Assembly: GCF_009761815.1 (NCBI RefSeq) | Contig: NZ_RWIN01000049.1 | Coordinates: 1-44,792, forward strand | Direction: 5' to 3' | DNA: 44,792 nucleotides | Origin: Pseudomonas sp. PB120 | GTDB taxonomy: Bacteria > Pseudomonadota > Gammaproteobacteria > Pseudomonadales > Pseudomonadaceae | In this document: positions 8,667 to 16,467 of the stretch, one piece after another | How the letters are laid out: the number at the start of each line of letters is the position of its first letter | Position numbering within the stretch: the first letter of the stretch is position 1 | Position numbers and translations under genes: made by a program | Notes under the pieces: generated by a model | The model's database searches: none | Told to the model about the DNA's origin: nothing | What the model saw: the letters and a program-made list of their open reading frames with translations, nothing else

Positions 8667-8714
8667 AGTGGGGTGTGCTCCATGGATTAGGTCGTTTTTT
8701 CGGTAGCAAGGGCG

Positions 8715-9986
8715 TCAGAATCGCCACGTCATGTTTCCGGTCACCGCTTGAATCCAGGCACTGTCGAATTGACCGGAAATTCGATTGCCTGACGTGGATT
8801 TGGTCTGGTCCACCGGCATGTCGCCGAGCCAGACCATGGCCCAGCTGACGTTGACGTCGGTGTCCTTGTTCAGAGCATAGGTGACTCCCGTCGCAAGGCG
8901 CCAGGATTCGGCCATGGGCACGGTGACGGTGCGATTGCTGTCAGAAACGGCACTGCTGTCGTAGGCCACGCCGACGTTCCACAGCAGTTCTTTGGTCGCC
9001 TGGTATTGCGCACCCAGCGCGAGTTGCCAGGTGTCCTTGTAGTTGCCGTTGATGGTGGTCGATCTCGCATTGCCCGCGCTGGTGTCGACATCAATCCCGA
9101 CCTCGCCGAACTCTGACCAGTCCTGCCAGTTGACCGAGGCAAGCAAGGCCCACTGCGGGTCGAGTTGCTGGAACAGGCTAAGGGTGACGGTCTGCGGCAC
9201 CGTCACATCGAGTTGGGTGTTCGCCCCGTTCAAACGGTCCAGCAGCGGGCCGTTACCCTTGATGTCCAACCCGTCTTCGAAACTCAGGTCGACCTTGCTG
9301 GTGTACGCGAGGCCGATCCGGGTGCCCGTTTGTGGGGCGTAGATCACCCCCACATTCGCGCCAAAACCCCAATCGGTGTCTTTGTACTTGAACTGGCCAT
9401 CGCTGCGGTCGGTGAGGCCGAACGGTGAACGGTCGATGGCGGTCTGGGCTTTCAACATGCCGTACATGGCTTTGACGCCGACGCCCACCGACCATTGCTC
9501 ATTGAAGCGATACGCCACGCTGGGCACCATCGACAAACCGAGCAGGCTGGAGTTTTGCGCGAAGTAGCGCCCCGACCAGTCGTTGTCATAGTTGACGGCC
9601 AGGCCGAAGTCGCCGTACTGGCCGAAGCCGATGCTCCAGTGATCGTCCAGTTCATGGCTGATGAAAAAGCTGGCGCCGGGAATCGGGTCAAGGGCGTTGC
9701 CACTGCCGCTTCCGGAAACATTGGTACCCGAGTCGCGATTGAAGGTCAGATCGCCGTAGAGCACCTGCAAACCACCGGTGATTTGAGTGCCCGGCAGGTA
9801 ACTCATGCCCGCGGGGTTGCTGGCAATAGTAGAAGGGCCTTGTGCTCGTGCCGCGGCACCGGCATTGGCAAGGCCAGCGTTATCAGTGCCGATTTCGTAG
9901 AGCATGATGCCGCCGGCGTGAGCCTGCTGACAGCACAGCGCAAGTAGAGGGAAAGCGAACATCGAGGCTGATTTTTTCCTACTCAT
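8715..9986 (-). CDS. OmpP1/FadL-family outer-membrane transporter
   Basis: The 423-residue protein has a signal peptide ending QAHA and a mature start GGIMLYEIGTDNAGLANAG, the N-terminal hatch signature of FadL/TodX proteins. The NPAGMSYL motif follows near residue 57. The remainder is a run of amphipathic beta strands with alternating aromatic residues, ending in Phe (NMTWRF), as expected for a 14-strand barrel. Family members take up long-chain fatty acids or hydrophobic aromatics. The ligand here is unknown. The promoter region (9987-10257) carries an 8-bp inverted repeat at 10071-10102 that could be an operator. The DUF3313 lipoprotein gene follows. Confidence 0.88.
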   Translation of the reverse strand: MSRKKSASMFAFPLLALCCQQAHAGGIMLYEIGTDNAGLANAGAAARAQGPSTIASNPAGMSYLPGTQITGGLQVLYGDLTFNRDSGTNVSGSGSGNALDPIPGASFFISHELDDHWSIGFGQYGDFGLAVNYDNDWSGRYFAQNSSLLGLSMVPSVAYRFNEQWSVGVGVKAMYGMLKAQTAIDRSPFGLTDRSDGQFKYKDTDWGFGANVGVIYAPQTGTRIGLAYTSKVDLSFEDGLDIKGNGPLLDRLNGANTQLDVTVPQTVTLSLFQQLDPQWALLASVNWQDWSEFGEVGIDVDTSAGNARSTTINGNYKDTWQLALGAQYQATKELLWNVGVAYDSSAVSDSNRTVTVPMAESWRLATGVTYALNKDTDVNVSWAMVWLGDMPVDQTKSTSGNRISGQFDSAWIQAVTGNMTWRF

Positions 9987-10070
9987 CCTGAAATCCTGTG
10001 CAATGGCGCCAGTGCTTTAGAGCAGTCTCCCGACGGCTCTGGAATTTGGATCCCCCGCGAAAGAGAGTAG

Positions 10071-10102
10071 GTATGAATCGTGAAATATCCAGTAATTCAT
10101 AC
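10071..10102. promoter_or_regulatory. 8-bp inverted repeat upstream of the FadL-type gene
   Basis: GTATGAAT (10071-10078) is the exact inverse of ATTCATAC (10095-10102), with a 16-bp AT-rich spacer. It lies 85-116 bp upstream of the FadL-type start, a sensible operator or activator position. No regulator gene is adjacent and the function is inferred only from position. Confidence 0.3.
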
Positions 10103-10257
10103 ACAGACCAGCGCCTGATGTTTCGAAGGTTGGCCGCGGAGGCTGATTGAGATGTGCAGTGACATCGCATCACTGGAAGGGCAGGGCCTGCAGGAACTGA
10201 CGCAATGTGCGGCAGCCCCGGCAGGTGATTGCGAATCGTTGATTGTTGCGTCGCTCG

Positions 10258-10536
10258 CTATTGACCGACAGTGGCGGCCAGCAGCGGCGCCATTTGCTCG
10301 TCGGTCAACGCGGCATGGACTTCCATGTTCATGAGGTCGTTCCAGTCCAGCACCCATTTCTGAATCGCCACACCATCACTCGCCTCGGCAATCCCGAAGC
10401 CGGCGGACCCGCCAACGGCGTGCCAGCGTCCCTTCATCGTAACGCCCGGTGGTGGGGCGCCCCCGGTCCTGAGAAAACGTTCGATTGCTGCATTACGGTT
10501 ATCCGGGCTGATCGACCAACTGACTATGAATAACAT
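10258..10536 (-). CDS. DUF3303 family small protein
   Basis: The 92-residue protein begins MLFIVSWSI after an excellent AGGAGG site, so the start at 10536 is secure; the frame is open upstream but that part is not needed. The sequence has the DUF3303 layout: an N-terminal strand, a FLRTGGAPPPGV segment, GRWHAVGGSAGFGIAEA and WVLDWNDLM. The fold is probably a ferredoxin-like alpha/beta dimer of the dimeric barrel type. No activity is established. It is flanked by gaps of 271 bp and 180 bp and seems monocistronic. Confidence 0.75.
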   Translation of the reverse strand: MLFIVSWSISPDNRNAAIERFLRTGGAPPPGVTMKGRWHAVGGSAGFGIAEASDGVAIQKWVLDWNDLMNMEVHAALTDEQMAPLLAATVGQ

Positions 10537-10716
10537 CGGCCACCTCCTGTTGCGGAATGGCACCTGTTCCTTCACTCACCTGGTCGGCGCCGGGACCAGG
10601 GTCGCACGCGGGTTTCCACTTCCGTCCTGGCTGGTTTACAGCGACTGCTCCCATGTGAAGGCATAGCAGCGCGCCGCGCGCCGTGTACGACCGCTGATCA
10701 TCCTGTTCAAGGGGGG

Positions 10717-11118
10717 TCAAGCGTCGCGCAACAGGTCGTTGGCGTTGAGCAGTTCGTAGGCGATCTCCGGTCGCTTTTCCAGCGAACGGCGAATGGCGGC
10801 GGGGATTGCGGCACGAGTCTTGCGGCACAAACCGGGCAGTTCGCCGAGGCTGATATTGATGCCGCGCATGGTCCGTACTTCATTAAAGCCAGGGGCAATG
10901 TTTACGCGCAGCCCCAGCTGTTGGTACATGCGCTGTTGCAGTCGTTCTAGGTCGCCGAGGCTCTGCAGGTTTTCGAGGCGCTCGATCAGGCGTTTTTCCT
11001 CGGTGCGGGTCAGCAACAGGATGCGCACATCCGCCCCCGGAGTTTCCAGCAACGGGTCACGCCCGCAGTCGCAGGCGCCGGGCGGGCAGGGTTGGCGGAT
11101 CGGAGCTGAGGTCGTCAT
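10717..11118 (-). CDS. Conserved-looking protein of unknown function with a CPPGACDCGRD motif
   Basis: The 133-residue protein starts at the ATG at 11118; a TTG nine bases upstream is an alternative and has the better-spaced GAG. The N-terminus carries Cys in CPPGACDC, three closely spaced cysteines that could bind a metal, followed by charged helices (RTEEKRLIERLENLQSLGDLERLQQRM). A fourth cysteine lies in GLCRKTRAA. The C-terminal half is helical, basic and ends RPEIAYELLNANDLLRDA. I recognise no named family. Coding is supported by clean GC3-rich codon use. It is divergent from the VPLPA-CTERM gene across an AT-rich 327-bp region. Confidence 0.6.
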   Translation of the reverse strand: MTTSAPIRQPCPPGACDCGRDPLLETPGADVRILLLTRTEEKRLIERLENLQSLGDLERLQQRMYQQLGLRVNIAPGFNEVRTMRGINISLGELPGLCRKTRAAIPAAIRRSLEKRPEIAYELLNANDLLRDA

Positions 11119-11445
11119 TGGGTTCAATCATAGAGCTCAGTGATCGGGTTTGCCCACAGGATTTGAGGTCTGGGGCGTGCGAGCAGGCGCTGAGTGACGA
11201 CTCCCTGACGGTCAATTGGGGCCAATGGGAAAACCTCAGGCTTTTTCATATGGATAGCGCGATCGATTGAGGTATATACCTTTCGTCGTGTCGTAAAATT
11301 GACGCCACTTCGTGAAAATTTATATTTCGATTAATTATTGTGACGAGCTATTGACGTAATGGCTATGTGCTTATACATTTCACTTAACCTGATACGAAAT
11401 CCTTCATCCACAAACGAGCAACCCTCTGCGCAGGGAGGCGGTGTT
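11119..11445. promoter_or_regulatory. AT-rich divergent region with palindrome and promoter-like elements
   Basis: This 327-bp gene-free stretch holds a perfect 12-bp palindrome, AGGTATATACCT (11270-11281), then an AT-rich segment (about 11295-11350). On the plus strand TTGACG (11351-11356) and TATACA (11372-11377) form a short-spaced (15 bp) sigma-70-like pair, 69 bp upstream of the VPLPA-CTERM start. The AT-richness stands out against its neighbours and would suit MvaT/H-NS-type binding. The promoter assignment is tentative. Confidence 0.3.
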
Positions 11446-11943
11446 ATGCATACGAAACTTGTGATTAAAAACGTTTTGATGTTGATGCTCCTCAATGGCG
11501 CAGCGATTTCAGGGGCTCACGCCACCACTTTGACGAATGAAATTAGTCGGATAGGTAGCACTTGCGTGGATGCCGCGCCTCAACTTGGTGCGGCTCTGGA
11601 AGAGCACCCAAGTGGCGCGTTGTATGCGTTTGGAAACGTCCTTGGCGTGCCTTCTTCTATCACCGATAAGTACTTCGATGATGGTCAGGCGACCAAATCC
11701 AATAGCAACAACAATCAAACGGCGACTGGCGCTTCCGTCAATAGTTTATCGTGCGACGGTTTAATGGCGGCTCTTTCCAATGCTCCGTTAGTGGTTGATT
11801 TGTCTAACGAGGATAAGGGTCTGGCGAGTGGTGCTGACGCCCTCATTAGTCAATCGAAGGCTGTACCATTGCCAGCGGCGGCCTGGTTGTTTTCGTCTGC
11901 ATTGCTGGGCTTTATCGTGGTTGCCAATCGTCGGAAGGTATAA
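11446..11943 (+). CDS. Secreted protein with VPLPA-CTERM (PEP-CTERM-like) sorting signal
   Basis: The 165-residue protein starts at the ATG at 11446 after GGGAGG. It has an N-terminal signal peptide ending near GAHA and a mature region rich in Ser, Asn, Thr and Gly with two cysteines. The C-terminus is a textbook exosortase-type tail: VPLPAAAWLF, a hydrophobic helix, then a basic end (NRRKV). Such tails are cut by exosortases, and their genes usually sit beside exopolysaccharide loci, as here. No exosortase gene lies in the window. The asparagine-rich tract KSNSNNNQTATG in the middle is low complexity. The gene has lower GC than its neighbours. It precedes the export gene by 379 bp and may be a matrix or surface protein tied to the polymer. 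Confidence 0.8.
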   Translation: MHTKLVIKNVLMLMLLNGAAISGAHATTLTNEISRIGSTCVDAAPQLGAALEEHPSGALYAFGNVLGVPSSITDKYFDDGQATKSNSNNNQTATGASVNSLSCDGLMAALSNAPLVVDLSNEDKGLASGADALISQSKAVPLPAAAWLFSSALLGFIVVANRRKV

Positions 11944-12098
11944 GGGTTGTTCTGGCATCAAGAACCGGAGTGTTCACTTGCCGGAAAAGATGAAGTGTTA
12001 ATGGTTTGAAGATTTTAAAGTTTAGAGGGAATGCTTAGTTAACGATAACTGAAGTAAGTTGGTTGCGTTAGTTGGGTGTTCGCTTGAATGGTTTAATT

Positions 12099-12128
12099 TT
12101 GACGCTGGGTGTCGGGGGGCAGTATGTA
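12099..12128 (+). promoter_or_regulatory. Candidate sigma-70 promoter for the export/assembly operon
   Basis: The 379-bp gap 11944-12322 has no gene. Within it TTGACG (12099-12104) and TATGTA (12123-12128) are spaced by 18 bp on the plus strand, about 195 bp before the export gene. A small inverted repeat AGTTA..TAACT lies near 12035-12048. This would give a long leader, open to post-transcriptional control. It is a tentative reading. Confidence 0.3.
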
Positions 12129-12322
12129 CAACTCCAACCTATTGTTAAATAAAGCTATTTTTGTTTTGCGGCTTCCTTTTTGGTGACTGATCGGTTGCGT
12201 CAGAATGAAATGGGTTGCCAGAAGCACTGTTTGATCGCTTGTTTGACGCGAAATGGGATAGAGTGATTTGGCCCCGTTTTTATGTAAAACTCCTGCATGG
12301 CCATTTAGGCGGAGGGATCCCG

Positions 12323-12880
12323 ATGTTGCGTTTATTAGTTCCTGTACTCTGCGCGCTGGCTATTTTGCCCGGCGTCTCCAGTGCTGACGAAAAGAGCACC
12401 GACTACACGCTGAAGCCGGGCGACAACATCGTCGTTTCCGTGTGGGGCGAAGACAAGATGCGCGAGGAAGTGCGTGTACTTCCCGATGGCAGCATTACCT
12501 TTCCACTGGCGGGGAAGGTCGACGTTCAAGGCCTTGACTCTACGGGCGCCGCAAAGAAAATCGCTACCGAACTTGAAAAATTCATTCCCTATGCGAATGT
12601 CAGCGTTGTCATCAAGAGCATTGAAGGCAACGTCGTCTATGTGCAAGGCAAAGTACTGAAGCCGGGGCCCGTGCCGATGCCGGGTTCGCTTGATGTATTG
12701 CAAACCCTGAGCAACACAGGCGGTTTCGACAAGTTCGCGGACAAAGACAAGATCAAGGTCATTCGGCGCAGTGGCTCCAAGCAATTGGTGCTGCCGGTGC
12801 ACTACAGCGACCTGATCTCCGGGGATGACATGTCCACCAACATTCAACTCCAGGCCGGCGATACGCTGGTCGTGCCTTAG
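12323..12880 (+). CDS. Short polysaccharide export protein (Wza/EpsE-like, Poly_export + SLBB)
   Basis: The 185-residue protein starts at the ATG at 12323 after GGAGGG. A signal peptide ends near VSSADE without a lipobox cysteine. The Poly_export domain (YTLKPGDNIVVSVWGEDKMR, VLPDGSITFPLAGKV) spans about 25-110. One SLBB-like ubiquitin-fold repeat follows (VYVQGKVLKPGPVPM to LQAGDTLVVP). Full Wza proteins are about 360-380 residues with a C-terminal amphipathic helix that forms the outer-membrane pore. That helix is missing here, as in short EpsE-type proteins paired with a separate barrel. The next gene encodes just such a barrel, so the two probably form the exit channel together. Confidence 0.85.
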   Translation: MLRLLVPVLCALAILPGVSSADEKSTDYTLKPGDNIVVSVWGEDKMREEVRVLPDGSITFPLAGKVDVQGLDSTGAAKKIATELEKFIPYANVSVVIKSIEGNVVYVQGKVLKPGPVPMPGSLDVLQTLSNTGGFDKFADKDKIKVIRRSGSKQLVLPVHYSDLISGDDMSTNIQLQAGDTLVVP

Positions 12881-12906
12881 CTTTGCGCGATGCGATAAGG
12901 AATATC

Positions 12907-14022
12907 TTGCCTGTGCTGCGAACAACTGGAATTGCGACGGCCATCCTGACCTTACCGTGTTCCGGTGTGGCCTATGCCGCCACCTGGCAATCGTCAGCCG
13001 TGGTGCCATCGACTGTCGAGTACGACAGCAACCCCGTGCTCGTTTCTAGTAACGAGAAGGGCGTGACCCGCACCATTATCGCCCCCGATCTGACGCTCGT
13101 CGGCACTGCCGACCGCGATCAGTTTACGTTCGGTCTTGGGGTGAACGTGGTGCGTTCGTCGGATACGTCCATCGTGACGGACCGTGAAGACCCCGATTTG
13201 AGAGTCGGCTGGCAGCGCGAGACTGAAACCGGTGGTTATGGTTTGAAGGCGCGGTATGTCGAGAGTTCGACGCTCGCCACTGAGGTTCTGCAAACCGGCG
13301 TTATTGCTCCCGACGGGACGCAAAAGCTGAGCACGTTCGGCGGCAACTGGAGTACGGCGCTCAGCGAGCGTACTACGCTGGTTAACGAAACCGAATACAG
13401 CCACGCCACGTACGACATTGCCACGTTGACGGACTACGACGAACTGGCGAACCGGCTGAGTTTGAACTATGCATGGAGCGAGCGTGTGGAGCTTTTCACG
13501 CGCTTGGGTGCAAAGCGTTATGAACCGGAGAAGGGATCTGCGGTGTCGTCCTCAAACAGTTACACCCCCGTAGTGGGCTTGAACTACGACATCTCGGATC
13601 GACTGAAAGGGTCGGTTTACGCAGGTGTCAACAAAACCACTGGCACGGACGGAAGCCCTACTGGCCAGGGCGGCGTTTCGTTGCAGTACACCGGTGACCG
13701 TATCGAGACCAGTTTCGACGCCAGTCGCAGTACTGTCGCCAGCGGTGACGGCGGGTTTGTCGAGCTGAGTAATGTGCACGGGAACTGGAGCTACGCCATC
13801 GACGATACCCGTCGTGCCGGCGTTGAGTCCTCGTGGCAAAAAACCAAGGGCATCACACCGAACACCCTGCGCGATGTAGGCGCCTGGTTCAGCCAGGAGC
13901 TCTCGCCTTTTTGGGTGGCCCGCCTATCCTACACGTACAAAGAACGCCAGCAAGATGGCTTGCCGGATGCCAACGCAAACGTCGTCGGGTTGACCTTGAC
14001 TTATAGTCACCCGGATTTCTGA
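12907..14022 (+). CDS. Outer-membrane beta-barrel of the exopolysaccharide locus (EpsL-like)
   Basis: The product is about 371 residues. Signal-peptide residues (TGIATAILTLPCSGVAYA) are followed by a mature region of alternating beta strands ending in Phe (LTYSHPDF), typical of a barrel. Repeated patterns such as YDISDRLKGSVYAG and RLSYTYKERQQDG resemble the beta-barrel proteins annotated as EpsL or PEP-CTERM-associated porins. The start is uncertain: TTG at 12907 follows AAGGA with good spacing, GTG at 12913 is in frame, and TTG at 12883 lies further upstream. The gene begins within 30 bp of the export-gene stop. It is inferred to act as the outer-membrane conduit for the polymer. Confidence 0.72.
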   Translation: MPVLRTTGIATAILTLPCSGVAYAATWQSSAVVPSTVEYDSNPVLVSSNEKGVTRTIIAPDLTLVGTADRDQFTFGLGVNVVRSSDTSIVTDREDPDLRVGWQRETETGGYGLKARYVESSTLATEVLQTGVIAPDGTQKLSTFGGNWSTALSERTTLVNETEYSHATYDIATLTDYDELANRLSLNYAWSERVELFTRLGAKRYEPEKGSAVSSSNSYTPVVGLNYDISDRLKGSVYAGVNKTTGTDGSPTGQGGVSLQYTGDRIETSFDASRSTVASGDGGFVELSNVHGNWSYAIDDTRRAGVESSWQKTKGITPNTLRDVGAWFSQELSPFWVARLSYTYKERQQDGLPDANANVVGLTLTYSHPDF

Positions 14023-14042
14023 CATTCAGCTCTGTGAACATT

Positions 14043-15605
14043 ATGACTTCTGAATACGAAATGTCGGTTAACGACTACATCGCCATCATCAAGCACCGCG
14101 CGGTGCTGTTGATCGTGAGTGCTGTGGTCATCCTTGGCGTGTGCGTGATGGTCGCGATCTCGCTTCCGCCCACCTATGAGTCTTCCGGCACGATCCTGGT
14201 CGAGTCCCAGCAAATCTCCCCGGACCTGGTGGCGGCGAACAACAATACCTTTGCCGACGAGCGCATCGAAGTCATTCGCCAGCGCGTGATGACCCGTGAG
14301 CATCTGGAAGCGATCATCAACAAATACAACCTTTTTGCTTCGCAAAGCCGTCAGCTGAGCGTGACCGAGAAGATTGACGAAATGCGCAATGCAATCACCG
14401 TTTCGCTTGTCAGCGCGGCTGTCAAAGGACGCGGAGAAGTGACCATTGCGTTCCGCCTTGGCTTTGAGCACCGCGAGCCAGAAGTTGCGAACAAAGTCGC
14501 CAACGAACTGGTGACGCTGTTCCTCGATGAAAACATCAAGCAGCGCACCGAGCGCGCCAGTGAGACCACCGAATTCCTGACGCAGGAAGCGGACAAGCTG
14601 CGGGTCGAACTGGAAGCCCTGGAAAACCGCCTGGCAGACTTTAAGCAGGCACACAGCAACGCGCTGCCTGAGCATCAAGAGTTGCGCATGAACATGTTGT
14701 CGCGCGCCGAAACCGAACTCAAAGAGGTCGACCGCGACTACAAGGCAGCCCGCGAGGAGCTGCGCTTCAACGAACTCGAGGTCTCCGCGGCCAGTGCTGG
14801 CGTTGCCAAGCCAGGCGCGGCGGGTGCGGCGGCTGATAAACCGCAAGACCTGGGCAGCTTGAAGGCGGAGTACGCCAGATTGTTGTCGCTGTACACCGAA
14901 GCCCACCCCGATGTGCGCGCCGTCAAACGCAAAATTGCTGCACTTGAATCTGCCAGCGGTAACGCGGGCAGCTCGGTGGCGCCGGTCAGCCTGGACGTTG
15001 CCAAGGCTCAGGCCCGTGTAGGCGCCTCGCAGGCCCGGATCAATTCGCTGGCCGATCAGAAGCGCGAAATACTGAGTAAAATCGACGCCTACGAGGCGCA
15101 GATTCTTGAGACGCCGCAAGTCGAGCGTGGCTTGGTCACCCTGATGCGTGACCATGACAACGCGCGTAAAAAATATGAAGAGATTCGCACGAAGGAAATG
15201 GGTGCGAAGATTTCCGAAAGCCTGGAACAGGAAAACAAAGCGGAGCGCTTCGTGCTTCTCGAATCGCCGCTGATGCCCGAAAAACCGGTGAGACCGAACC
15301 GCAAGAAAGTGGTTGCCATGGGCTTTGTCCTCGCCCCGGTGGGTGCCGGTGCACTGGTCATGCTGCTCGAGATGCTGAGCCAGCGTGTACGCGGTGTCGA
15401 GGCTCTGGGCAGTGTGGTCGGCCGGCGTGTTCTGGCGTCCATTCCCTACATTCACACCAAGGCGGAACTGGCACGTCGCAGGAAGTGGCAAACGCTTGTA
15501 GTCCTCGGTGGGGTCGTCATAATTGCGATCTTCTTGGTGCTCGTGCACTTCCTCTACATGCCTCTGGACCTTATCGTTGTTAAAACGCTGGGCCGGTTTG
15601 CATAA
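14043..15605 (+). CDS. Polysaccharide co-polymerase / chain-length determinant (Wzz-GumC type)
   Basis: The 520-residue inner-membrane protein has an N-terminal membrane segment after VNDYIAIIKHRAVLL, a long periplasmic part with heptad-like helices (about 170-400), and a second membrane segment after the proline motif PEKPVRPNRK. An extra hydrophobic segment and a short tail (MPLDLIVVKTLGRFA) follow at the C-terminus. Wzz-type proteins set polymer length and pair with a tyrosine autokinase, whose gene follows 11 bp later. The ATG at 14043 is chosen; GTG 14034 and ATG 14061 are alternatives and no site has a strong ribosome binding site. An alanine-rich insert (AGVAKPGAAGAAADK) sits in the middle of the coiled coil. 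Confidence 0.85.
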   Translation: MTSEYEMSVNDYIAIIKHRAVLLIVSAVVILGVCVMVAISLPPTYESSGTILVESQQISPDLVAANNNTFADERIEVIRQRVMTREHLEAIINKYNLFASQSRQLSVTEKIDEMRNAITVSLVSAAVKGRGEVTIAFRLGFEHREPEVANKVANELVTLFLDENIKQRTERASETTEFLTQEADKLRVELEALENRLADFKQAHSNALPEHQELRMNMLSRAETELKEVDRDYKAAREELRFNELEVSAASAGVAKPGAAGAAADKPQDLGSLKAEYARLLSLYTEAHPDVRAVKRKIAALESASGNAGSSVAPVSLDVAKAQARVGASQARINSLADQKREILSKIDAYEAQILETPQVERGLVTLMRDHDNARKKYEEIRTKEMGAKISESLEQENKAERFVLLESPLMPEKPVRPNRKKVVAMGFVLAPVGAGALVMLLEMLSQRVRGVEALGSVVGRRVLASIPYIHTKAELARRRKWQTLVVLGGVVIIAIFLVLVHFLYMPLDLIVVKTLGRFA

Positions 15606-15616
15606 GGAATATAGAC

Positions 15617-16423
15617 ATGGAAATTATCAAGCCCGATACCGGGAATTCCGGGCAGCAGCCTTCGTCAGGTCTCGTGACAACGCCGAAGGCGCTGGCAGCG
15701 ACCGCGCAATCTGCCAATCTGAATGCGCTCAGCTACAAGCAAACGAAAGTGGTACCGCTGCGCCTGGATCATCTCGAGCGCCACCGCATTGTGGCTTACA
15801 ACAAGAATTCGAACCTGAGCGGGGCTTTTGACCTGCTGCGTACGCAAGTTCTGAAAATCATGGAAGAAAATGGCTGGCGCACGCTCGCCATCACTTCGCC
15901 GACGCCAGAAGCAGGCAAGACGGTGCTGGCGATCAACCTGGCCATGAGTATCGCGCATCACACCACCAAGACCGCCTTGCTGGTGGATTTCGACTTGCGT
16001 CGTCCAACCGTGGGCTCGTGCCTGGGGTTGCCGATGGATAAATCGCTCAATGAGTTGCTCTCCGAACAGGCAGAACTGCAAGAAGTCCTGGTCAACCCGA
16101 CCTTGCCACGCTTCGTAGTGTTGCCGACGCGTCAGCCGATTCCGCACTCCACTGAGGTGCTGTCGTCGCCATTGGTGAGCCATCTGATTACCGAGTTGCG
16201 CGAGCGCTATCACGAACGTATCGTGATTTTCGACCTGCCGCCGTTGTTGAGCTCGGACGATGCGATCACTGTCCTGCCTAAATTCGACTGTGTCCTGCTG
16301 GTGGTCGCCAACGGCATGAACAGCAAGAAAGAGATCGAGGAAAGCCTGCATCACCTGGGCACGGCCAACTTGATCGGCACGGTGCTGAACAAGGCCGAGC
16401 CCCAGAACCGCTCCTACTACTAG
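15617..16423 (+). CDS. Bacterial tyrosine autokinase, cytoplasmic CpsD/EpsG type
   Basis: The 268-residue P-loop protein has Walker A SPTPEAGKT with K101, Walker A' LLVDFDLRRP (D124, D126) and a Walker B-like VIFDLPPLL. It is the cytoplasmic half of a split BY-kinase. The Wzz partner is encoded immediately upstream. The tyrosine cluster that is normally phosphorylated is reduced to the last two residues (NRSYY). Walker A usually reads GEGKS/T in this family; here it is EAGKT, which keeps the lysine. A disordered N-terminal 50 residues precede the domain. The start follows AAGGAA. It is the last gene of the first plus-strand block, before the hairpin at 16437-16462. Confidence 0.88.
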   Translation: MEIIKPDTGNSGQQPSSGLVTTPKALAATAQSANLNALSYKQTKVVPLRLDHLERHRIVAYNKNSNLSGAFDLLRTQVLKIMEENGWRTLAITSPTPEAGKTVLAINLAMSIAHHTTKTALLVDFDLRRPTVGSCLGLPMDKSLNELLSEQAELQEVLVNPTLPRFVVLPTRQPIPHSTEVLSSPLVSHLITELRERYHERIVIFDLPPLLSSDDAITVLPKFDCVLLVVANGMNSKKEIEESLHHLGTANLIGTVLNKAEPQNRSYY

Positions 16424-16436
16424 GGCGGTCCCCTCA

Positions 16437-16462
16437 GGCGCTCGGCGTTATACGCCAGCGCC
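16437..16462. terminator. Stem-loop between convergent genes
   Basis: GGCGCT (16437-16442) pairs with AGCGCC (16457-16462), and GGCG (16444-16447) pairs with CGCC (16453-16456), around loop TTATA with one bulged C. It lies between the kinase stop (16423) and the galE stop (16468) and could end both transcripts. There is no clear T-run. Confidence 0.5.
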
Positions 16463-16467
16463 GACGC

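Noticed and set aside
14007..15548. Open frame of about 513 codons opposite the Wzz-like gene
   Set aside because: It is antisense to a clear chain-length determinant, low in hydrophobic structure and rich in His, Arg and Gln, as shadows of GC-rich genes are.
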